Positions 1 to 6,295 of a stretch of 6,295 nt of DNA are shown here, piece by piece (positions within the stretch are counted from its first letter, which is position 1; every line of letters begins with the position of its first letter). The stretch is taken from NCBI GenBank assembly GCA_020629335.1, contig JAHDDN010000321.1:1-6295 (forward strand). The letters are read 5' to 3'. A program made the position numbers and the translations under genes. Source of the DNA: Chitinophagales bacterium. Lineage in GTDB: Bacteria > Bacteroidota > Bacteroidia > Chitinophagales > UBA2359. The notes under the pieces were generated by a model. That model had not been told where the DNA came from. It saw nothing but the letters and a program-made list of their open reading frames with translations, and ran no database searches.

Positions 1-364
1 AAATCAATTGGTGGAGCTTTTTTCTTAGTCTTCATGTATTTTTTTTTAGAAAAAAATGAATAAATAACCAGAATAGTTGTCAGGTAGGATAGGAAAGAAA
101 AACAATGAATAAACGCTAAAGTCTAAAATCTAAAAAACTTTTGACAAGACTAAAGAGATGCATTTAGGCAAGCTCACCTCTAATAACTTAATCAAAACAA
201 AGTACGAAAGCTTGTGCTCAAAAGTTTTTTATAAAACTCAAAACAGCTCCTTAAAAAACAACTTTAAGGTACTATTTCTTCTATTTGTTTTTCTACTTAA
301 ACAAATGAAACAATCTTATTTTTCACTTGTTTACTCATTTCTCCTTTTCCTCATAACCTTCCTG

Positions 365-385
365 CTAAGCATCTGGCATGCTTAG
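365..385. repeat. Perfect 8-bp hairpin next to a partial copy of the 430-509 repeat motif
   Basis: The arms at 365-372 (CTAAGCAT) and 378-385 (ATGCTTAG) are perfectly complementary around a 5-base loop. The right arm leads into GCTTAGTCAAGG (380-391), which matches GCTTAGTCGAGG at 437-448 in 11 of 12 positions. This may be a decayed relative of the larger palindrome 50 bases further on. No T-run follows on either strand, so an intrinsic terminator is unlikely. Confidence 0.45.
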
Positions 386-429
386 TCAAGGGATTAGGTA
401 ATAAATAAAGTACCCCAAAAGACGCAGTA

Positions 430-509
430 TTTTTTTGCTTAGTCGAGGCAAAATTTTTCAGCATAGCAGGACTATGTTTAAAAATTTTAACGAAGAATAA
501 GTAAAAAAA
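430..509. repeat. 80-base imperfect palindrome, probable dispersed intergenic repeat
   Basis: The sequence folds back on itself over its full length. The outer stem pairs 430-441 with 498-509 (12 bp, one G-T). An asymmetric internal loop follows, GTCGAGGC (442-449) against AACGAAGAA (489-497). The inner stem pairs 450-458 with 480-488 (9 bp), then after one mismatch 460-466 with 472-478 (7 bp, one G-T), closing on the loop CAGGA (467-471). Neither strand has a T-run just after the hairpin, so it does not look like a terminator. From memory, palindromes with this kind of internal loop recur between genes in some Bacteroidota genomes, but I cannot confirm this here. No coding content is seen. 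Confidence 0.6.
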
Positions 510-792
510 GGCAATCTGACGGGTAGGTTATTTGTTTCCTGATCCCTAAAAACCCAAAATCATATAAAATGTATGCTCTCCACTATTCGACTCGGGAAAA
601 ATCCGAGACCCAAAAAAATACCGAAAGAATGTTGCAATAATAAATTAGCTATTTAATGCCTAGCAAAATGTAAATTTATTGTTTTAGCATTCCTAAAAAC
701 AAAATGATAAGATTTTCTTTCGCATACGCTATACGACCTTTCAAAATCGGGTCAAAAATAGAAAATTTCTATTAGATTTTATATTTTTTTTT

Positions 793-944
793 CGGGGCTT
801 ACCCTCCGGGTCGGGCTGTCCGTTCTTATATGGCTATGCCCTTCCTATTGCGCTAAGGGCCGCTTGTCTCTTATTAGAGCCTGCGCAGCCCTAAGCTCCA
901 TAAGTCAGCGCATGGACGCCATATACCACTACCATCCCTAAGCC
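793..944. repeat. GC-rich, multi-stem folded element, probable dispersed repeat (ncRNA possible)
   Basis: This block is clearly more GC-rich than its surroundings and its pairings nest. The outer stem is 796-801 (GGCTTA) with 939-944 (TAAGCC). A middle stem is 827-834 (TATATGGC) with 918-925 (GCCATATA). Inside are two hairpins: 838-843/855-860 (GCCCTT/AAGGGC) and 870-874/900-904 with 877-880/895-898. A small ACCC/GGGT hairpin sits at 801-811 and a competing pair is GGGCTG 813-818 with CAGCCC 886-891. The segments TCGGGCTGTCCG (811-822) and ACTACCATCCCTAAGC (928-943) resemble, from memory, the two ends of palindromic intergenic repeats of Bacteroidota. The alternative is a structured RNA. No open reading frame explains it. 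Confidence 0.55.
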
Positions 945-964
945 ATACGACCAAATATCAATCC

Positions 965-983
965 AAAAAAGCCTTAAACAAGC
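965..983 (-). terminator. Weak intrinsic-terminator candidate after pyrG
   Basis: Read on the minus strand, 13-31 bases past the pyrG stop, GCTT-GTTTA-AGGC can form a 4-bp hairpin (one G-T pair) followed at once by six T residues. Position and T-run fit a terminator for the NfeD-kdsB-pyrG unit, but the stem is short. The folded element at 793-944 could instead mark the transcript end. Confidence 0.3.
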
Positions 984-995
984 AATAAAGATTGT

Positions 996-2673
<1,678 letters not shown>

Positions 2674-2714
2674 GTGCTTCTTATTAGCAGTTAATTCATA
2701 AAACAAAGCTATTG

Positions 2715-3461
2715 TTAAGTTTTTGATAGAAAACTTAACAATTTCTTTAAATCGTTTGGTGTATCAATAGAAATACCTGAACTGTTAGTTATTCCTGTCA
2801 AAATGCTAAAACCATGCTCTAACCAACGCAACTGCTCCAGCGATTCTGATTGTTCTAAGTTGGAAGGAGGAAGTTGCGTTATTTCCTCTAATGCTTTTTT
2901 CTCATAGGCATAAAGCCCTATATGCTGATAATAAGTATGATGATTTAGCCATTCCTCTATAGGCACAGAACGCTGAAAGGGAATCGCTTGTCTACTGAAG
3001 TATAAAGCTTGCGCATTTTCACCAATCACTACTTTAACAGTATTAGGATCTATTAAAGACTCCAAAGACTTCATTGGATGTACTAAGGTCGCTAAAGGCG
3101 CTTTTTCTTCTCTAATTAAGCTCGCCAATAAATTAATCTGTTGAGGGTCAATCAAGGGTTCATCCCCTTGAATATTGATGCAAGCATCAAAATTCGCCGC
3201 TAAAGAATTCATTGCCTCGGCACAGCGATCTGTACCACTTGGATGATGCTTTGCAGTCATAATTGCCTTTCCTCCAAACTCCTCCACATGTTGATAGATA
3301 CGCTCATCATCTGTTGCTACATAAAGCGCTGCCAACTCCTCAGCTTGTAAAGCTTGCTCATAAACACGTCTAATCATCGACTTACCAGCTATATCTACTA
3401 AGGGTTTGCCTGGAAATCGTGTAGAGGCAAAACGCGCTGGAATTAAGCCTAAAATTCTCAT
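2715..3461 (-). CDS. kdsB: 3-deoxy-manno-octulosonate cytidylyltransferase (CMP-Kdo synthetase)
   Basis: Transfers CMP from CTP to Kdo, forming CMP-Kdo for attachment to lipid A; it acts in the cytosol in the lipopolysaccharide pathway. At 248 residues it matches the usual family length. Visible motifs are the nucleotide-binding IPARFASTRFPGKPL (7-21), ATDD (49-52), HPSGTDR (73-79), INIQGDEP (95-102, with D100 as expected Mg ligand), ALYFSRQAIPF (152-162), HIGLYAYE (180-187), LEQLRWLEHG (208-217) and IDTPNDL (232-238, with D233 as second expected Mg ligand). No key residue is missing. The start is set by the typical MRILGLIPAR beginning, 3 bases after the stop of the NfeD-family gene, so the two are probably co-transcribed and perhaps translationally coupled. 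The following gene makes its co-substrate CTP. The gene implies a Gram-negative outer membrane with Kdo. Confidence 0.97.
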   Translation of the reverse strand: MRILGLIPARFASTRFPGKPLVDIAGKSMIRRVYEQALQAEELAALYVATDDERIYQHVEEFGGKAIMTAKHHPSGTDRCAEAMNSLAANFDACINIQGDEPLIDPQQINLLASLIREEKAPLATLVHPMKSLESLIDPNTVKVVIGENAQALYFSRQAIPFQRSVPIEEWLNHHTYYQHIGLYAYEKKALEEITQLPPSNLEQSESLEQLRWLEHGFSILTGITNSSGISIDTPNDLKKLLSFLSKT

Positions 3462-3464
3462 ATA

Positions 3465-4850
3465 TTAAACTGCTTTTACTACCAAAAAAATACCTTTATT
3501 ACCTACGACTTCTACCATTGCTCCTTTTTCGAGATATTCTCCTTGTGTCATCGCATCAAAACGCTCATTATCAATTTCAATAATGCCTGCATTTCTCATC
3601 TCTGTAACTGCTTCGCCTGTCTTGCCAAGCATATCCAATGCCTTAGGATTACCAACGACAAAGCCCTCTTCTGCATCATGACTTTCAGATAGAATAATAC
3701 GTTTGAAAGGACCTGACTCTAAGATTCGTTCTCCAAAAGCTAATACAAAACCGATCATTACAAAGAGAGAGAACAGTACACTTGTCAAGGCAGTGGTGGC
3801 TTCTCCTGGATCTACAGTGCTAAAGTCAAAGTAGTTGTTTTCTACCAAGGATAAGCTCAGACCTGCTACGATGGCAATAAGCCCTGAGATACCTGCCACC
3901 CCAAATCCTGGCAAGGCAAAAACTTCTACCAATAAAAGAATAAAACCTATTACAAAAAGGCCAATTTCCCAATACTGCGCAAAACCTTCTAAATAGTGAG
4001 GGGCAAAGTATAACACTGCTCCAACTGTCGCTGCTGCCAATGGAAATCCAACACCAGGCGTCTGCAACTCAAAATACAAGCCCCCAAATATCATCATAAT
4101 CAATAAACTATTGACCATAGGATGCATTAAAAAAGCCAAAACCTTATCTACCCACGAATCTGCCGACTTAATAATGATTGGGTCATTAAGACCCAGATGT
4201 TCAATAACATCTTCTACACTAGCCATTTGACCATCACAAACACCATACTTAATTGCCTCTGAAGTAGTCAAGGTTAAGACTTTGCCAGAATCAATGATAC
4301 CTGGCAAATAAATGTTCTGATCTACCATTGCTTCCGCTATCTGTGGATCACGGCCTTGTGCTTCTGCTGTTGAACGCATAGTCGCTCGCATATAAGATTG
4401 ATACTTATCGGGAGCTGCTTCGCCTGTATTACCTACCACTACAGTAGCAGCGCCTATTTGTGCAGCTTCCACCATATAAATGCTATCACAAGCCAAAGAA
4501 ATTAAAGCACCAGCAGAAGCGGCATTATTATCTATCAAAACAATAGTGGTAGGCTCTGCTCTTAAGAATCTAGTACGAATGGAATCTGCCATATCAACGG
4601 CACCTCCATAAGTATTTAGCTTCATAATAAAATAATCTGCTCCTACGACCTCCGCTTCATCCATTGCTTTACTGACAGACCTCCAAGCAGAAGGGAAAAT
4701 ATTATCATTTAATTCAAAAAGATATACACGCTGCTTCAGCTCAGGTAATGCTTGGGCAGCTAACTGATTATCTAAAGAAAATAAAAGGCAAATTAAACCT
4801 ATAAGTAGGGAAAAATATCTCATCATCATAAAGATTTTCTCATTAGTCAT
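3465..4850 (-). CDS. NfeD-family membrane-bound serine protease (ClpP-class, long form)
   Basis: A predicted envelope protease, 461 residues, with the long NfeD layout. A signal peptide (about 10-33, ending QLAAQA) is followed by a ClpP-like domain (about 40-230), five hydrophobic segments (about 247-262, 267-284, 296-313, 316-336, 352-373) and a C-terminal OB-fold-like NfeD domain (about 398-461, including GEAVTEMRNAGIIEIDNERF). The probable nucleophile is S112 in NNAASAGA. K149 (in APDKYQSYMRA) aligns with the catalytic lysine of the archaeal homologue PH1510. Known long NfeD proteins pair with stomatin-like proteins and cleave hydrophobic segments; no stomatin gene lies beside this one. 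Translation may instead start at M8, M9 or M10, which would give a more usual short signal peptide. It is first in the operon with kdsB. The substrate cannot be inferred. Confidence 0.9.
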   Translation of the reverse strand: MTNEKIFMMMRYFSLLIGLICLLFSLDNQLAAQALPELKQRVYLFELNDNIFPSAWRSVSKAMDEAEVVGADYFIMKLNTYGGAVDMADSIRTRFLRAEPTTIVLIDNNAASAGALISLACDSIYMVEAAQIGAATVVVGNTGEAAPDKYQSYMRATMRSTAEAQGRDPQIAEAMVDQNIYLPGIIDSGKVLTLTTSEAIKYGVCDGQMASVEDVIEHLGLNDPIIIKSADSWVDKVLAFLMHPMVNSLLIMMIFGGLYFELQTPGVGFPLAAATVGAVLYFAPHYLEGFAQYWEIGLFVIGFILLLVEVFALPGFGVAGISGLIAIVAGLSLSLVENNYFDFSTVDPGEATTALTSVLFSLFVMIGFVLAFGERILESGPFKRIILSESHDAEEGFVVGNPKALDMLGKTGEAVTEMRNAGIIEIDNERFDAMTQGEYLEKGAMVEVVGNKGIFLVVKAV

Positions 4851-4946
4851 TATAAAATCTTTTGTTGCTATAAGGAAATGTGTTATTTTCGCATTTTAAG
4901 TGGCGTTAATTGACCACATTTTACTATATTGCTAACTTATTACATA

Positions 4947-4989
4947 AGAAGTTCTTTTAAAGAACTTCTCAATCGAAGTATTTTACTTC
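4947..4989. promoter_or_regulatory. Two adjacent hairpins with interchangeable arms
   Basis: The first is a perfect odd palindrome, 11-bp arms 4947-4957/4959-4969 around base 4958. The second pairs 4975-4980 (GAAGTA) with 4984-4989 (TACTTC). The four arms share the core GAAGT/ACTTC, so arm 2 (4964-4968) can also pair with arm 3 (4975-4979) around a 6-base loop. Such alternative pairing is what attenuators use, but a T-run (5000-5005) comes only 10 bases after the second hairpin, and no leader peptide was found. A protein-binding site or a repeat is equally possible. Confidence 0.4.
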
Positions 4990-5038
4990 AATTTAGGGAT
5001 TTTTTAAGACAACTAACCGGTTTATTTTATTTTATCTG

Positions 5039-5054
5039 CCTAAAAATTTTTAGG
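5039..5054. promoter_or_regulatory. 16-base perfect palindrome, possible operator
   Basis: CCTAAAAATTTTTAGG is fully self-complementary with no spacer. It lies 135 bases upstream of the LysM gene start and 188 bases from the NfeD-family gene start. The symmetry suits a dimeric DNA-binding protein, but an AT-rich palindrome of this kind can also be neutral. No regulator is encoded nearby. Confidence 0.3.
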
Positions 5055-5083
5055 TATGATTTAGTCTTGCTATATGGCTACCT

Positions 5084-5114
5084 TTTATTTCAAGTGAAAG
5101 CTTTGTGAAATAAA
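5084..5114. promoter_or_regulatory. 9-bp inverted repeat overlapping the LysM gene promoter candidate
   Basis: TTTATTTCA (5084-5092) is complementary to TGAAATAAA (5106-5114), with a 13-base loop that itself contains the palindrome AAAGCTTT (5097-5104). The right arm directly follows the TTTG at 5102-5105 that could be the -33 element for the LysM gene, so a protein bound here could control it. Function is inferred from symmetry and place only. Confidence 0.3.
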
Positions 5115-5137
5115 GATTTTAAACACCGATTAGTTTG
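5102..5137 (+). promoter_or_regulatory. Weak promoter candidate for the LysM gene
   Basis: TTTG (5102-5105) and TTAGTTTG (5130-5137) resemble the Bacteroidota -33 TTTG and -7 TAnnTTTG elements. The -7 match is 7 of 8 and the spacer of 24 bases is longer than usual, so the call is weak. It would give a leader of about 45 bases. No Shine-Dalgarno sequence precedes the ATG at 5190. Confidence 0.25.
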
Positions 5138-5189
5138 TAAAAAAACGCCCTTCAATTCAACTAACAATTATTTCACAATATAATTCGCA

Positions 5190-6295
5190 ATGAAAAAGTA
5201 TTTCATATTAGCATTATCGGCTTTCTTGTATTGTTGCCCCGATGTGATTGCTCAACCAGCGAATGCTGAAGCTGTTCCTTTTTCTACTTCTCAAGATGAC
5301 TTTAATAGAGAGGCAAAGGTAGAATTTTATATCTTACATGATATAGAAGCAGGAGAAACCTTATATAGTTTAGCTAAAACGTATAAAGTAGATGTCAATC
5401 TTATAAAAGGTGCCAACCCCGACTTAAGAGGTGACTTATCAATCGGTACTGAAGTCAGAATTCCTCAAATGGGAAATGGAGCTAATAAAACGGCTAATTC
5501 AGGACAGGCAACTCCAACTCGAGCACCTAGACGTGCCAATACCTCTACTTCCTATGATGCCAACTCTACTTATTTTGACAAGCTTAATGGAGCAATGAAC
5601 TCCTCTTCTACTCCAGCAGCTACAAGTGGACCTTCAAGACCAGCAGGGAGGGTTATAACTCCAGATCCTACTCCAGTAACAAGCACAACCCAAACTTATA
5701 CGTCCACTACATCCAGCTATAGCGGCAAGACTTTCCAGCAAGACAGCTACCATACTGTTCAACAAGGTGAGACGCTTTATAGCTTATCCAAAAAGTATAA
5801 TGTTCAGGTAGATCAGCTTAGAAGATGGAATAATTTGTTAGATAGCAATATTAAAATTGGACAACAGTTAATTGTCCAAAAATCAGGGGCTAGCAGCACG
5901 AACCATAGTGGGAGCTATACTCCACCAGCAGTTAATAATAGCTCTTCTGTAAGAAGCGGCACTATACACACTGTAAAATCAGGAGAAACCTTGTACAGTA
6001 TTTCAAGAATATATGGCACTACTGTCGATAGGCTAAAACAATGGAATAATATCACTAGTAATACCATTGCTTTAGGACAGGAATTGGTCGTAAGTGGTTC
6101 TGGCGGCACTTATAGAAGTAGCACTCCAAGTTACAACAATTCTAAACCTGCCAACTCTTATGGTGGTAATACTAATAGTGGTACCTATGGTAATACAAGC
6201 AATAGCAGCACTTATGGTAATACAAACAATAGTAGTACTTATGGTAATACAAACAATAGTAGTACTTATGGTAATACAAACAATAGTAGTACTTA
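5190..6295 (+). CDS. Exported protein with three LysM domains and a repeat tail (3' end beyond window)
   Basis: An open frame runs from ATG at 5190 to the window edge: 368 full codons with no stop. Residues 1-21 form a signal peptide (MKKYFILALS..., probable cleavage VIA-QP at 21/22). The paired cysteines at 15-16 do not fit a lipobox. Three LysM domains follow: about 48-92 (EAGETLYSLAKTYKV), 187-229 (QQGETLYSLSKKYNV) and 259-301 (KSGETLYSISRIYGT). They are joined by Ser/Thr/Pro/Asn-rich linkers, and a Tyr-Gly-Asn-Thr-Ser repeat begins at 324. LysM domains bind the glycan strands of peptidoglycan, so the protein should act in the periplasm or outer envelope. Such proteins often end in a catalytic or RlpA-like domain, which would lie beyond base 6295 and cannot be seen. 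The first LysM domain diverges most. The gene is divergent from the NfeD-family operon. Confidence 0.92.
   Translation, partial: MKKYFILALSAFLYCCPDVIAQPANAEAVPFSTSQDDFNREAKVEFYILHDIEAGETLYSLAKTYKVDVNLIKGANPDLRGDLSIGTEVRIPQMGNGANKTANSGQATPTRAPRRANTSTSYDANSTYFDKLNGAMNSSSTPAATSGPSRPAGRVITPDPTPVTSTTQTYTSTTSSYSGKTFQQDSYHTVQQGETLYSLSKKYNVQVDQLRRWNNLLDSNIKIGQQLIVQKSGASSTNHSGSYTPPAVNNSSSVRSGTIHTVKSGETLYSISRIYGTTVDRLKQWNNITSNTIALGQELVVSGSGGTYRSSTPSYNNSKPANSYGGNTNSGTYGNTSNSSTYGNTNNSSTYGNTNNSSTYGNTNNSST
6159..6295 (+). repeat. In-frame 27-bp tandem repeat encoding YGNTNNSST
   Basis: Five consecutive 27-base units lie at 6159, 6186, 6213, 6240 and 6267, and a sixth begins at 6294. Units 3-5 are identical at every base (YGNTNNSST). 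Unit 2 differs slightly (YGNTSNSST) and unit 1 more (YGGNTNSGT). Exact identity of the later units points to recent expansion. Because 27 is a multiple of three, copy-number change alters protein length but keeps the frame. The array continues past the window, so its true copy number is unknown. Confidence 0.93.

Larger units (their letters stand above)
1..995. other. Gene-poor AT-rich intergenic region rich in inverted repeats
   Basis: No coding region here is convincing. It holds a series of self-complementary segments. AT-rich hairpins lie at 223-228/233-238, 249-255/263-269 (7-bp stem, 7-base loop) and 283-290/299-306 (8-bp stem). A perfect 8-bp hairpin lies at 365-385 and an 80-base imperfect palindrome at 430-509. 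Smaller ones are a 5-bp GC-rich hairpin at 591-607, a nested AT-rich pair (639-646/673-680 enclosing 648-651/661-664) and a 17-base palindrome at 757-773. The GC-rich folded element at 793-944 closes the series. Long T and A runs (about 39-56, 783-792) are also present. The region lies downstream of pyrG. What lies left of base 1 is unknown, so part of it could be an untranslated region or terminator of an unseen gene. Confidence 0.7.
4851..5189. other. Divergent intergenic region dense in palindromes
   Basis: This 339-base spacer separates the minus-strand NfeD-kdsB-pyrG unit from the plus-strand LysM gene, so it should hold both promoters. No good TAnnTTTG motif was found for the minus strand; a weak one for the plus strand is listed separately. 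Within 170 bases it holds an 11-bp-arm palindrome (4947-4969), a 6-bp hairpin (4975-4989), the short palindrome AACCGGTT (5015-5022), a 16-base perfect palindrome (5039-5054) and a 9-bp inverted repeat (5084-5092/5106-5114). No coding region or RNA gene is recognised. Confidence 0.6.

Noticed and set aside
158..385. Plus-strand open frame of 75 codons with a hydrophobic C-terminal half
   Set aside because: It lies in AT-rich DNA with several hairpins across it. The Phe/Leu-rich end comes from T-rich sequence, there is no clear promoter or ribosome-binding site, and the stop codon falls inside a perfect hairpin arm. I recognise no family. It is not excluded, but the sequence does not support it.
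430..509. Long palindrome as a bidirectional terminator
   Set aside because: Its T-run is in the outer stem itself and no T-run lies beyond either end.
591..607. CTCGG/CCGAG hairpin as an intrinsic terminator
   Set aside because: No T-run follows on either strand; an A-run follows on the plus strand.
581..610. TTCGACTC near a GC-rich hairpin, resembling a tRNA T-loop
   Set aside because: The flanking bases do not form a T-stem, and no anticodon or acceptor arms fit around it.
4823..4850. Second start choice for the NfeD-family gene at M8-M10
   Set aside because: It gives a tidier signal peptide, but no ribosome-binding site decides between the starts, so the longer form was kept and the alternative noted.
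5915..6109. Minus-strand open frame of 64 codons
   Set aside because: It lies fully inside the LysM gene on the opposite strand, over the third LysM domain, and has no features of its own.
6159..6295. CRISPR-like array
   Set aside because: The units are directly adjacent with no spacers and are in frame with an exported protein.

Overview
The window looks like chromosomal DNA of an AT-rich Gram-negative bacterium, most likely a member of the Bacteroidota. The evidence is a KdsB enzyme for lipopolysaccharide Kdo, a TAnnTTTG-type promoter motif in front of pyrG, starts without Shine-Dalgarno sequences, and intergenic repeats that resemble, from memory, those of Bacteroidota genomes. A Saprospira/Aureispira-like source is possible but cannot be shown from this sequence alone.

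Layout. Bases 1-995 hold no convincing gene. They carry several inverted repeats: an 80-base imperfect palindrome (430-509), a tight hairpin (365-385) and a GC-rich folded element of about 150 bases (793-944). Bases 996-4850 hold three minus-strand genes, transcribed in the order NfeD-family membrane protease, kdsB, pyrG. The first two are 3 bases apart and clearly one operon. pyrG follows after 87 bases and has its own good promoter candidate. Bases 4851-5189 are a divergent intergenic region packed with palindromes. From 5190 to the window edge a plus-strand gene encodes an exported protein with three LysM domains, followed by a tandem 27-bp repeat that runs off the end, so its C-terminus is unseen.

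How the genes fit together. PyrG makes CTP, and KdsB uses CTP to activate Kdo for lipid A-core assembly, so the two neighbours are consecutive in substrate supply. The NfeD-family protease and the LysM protein also act at the envelope (membrane quality control; peptidoglycan binding), giving the locus a cell-envelope theme. The genes are all known families. I see no new defence, mobile or biosynthetic system. The less ordinary content is in the intergenic repeats and the LysM protein's repeat tail.
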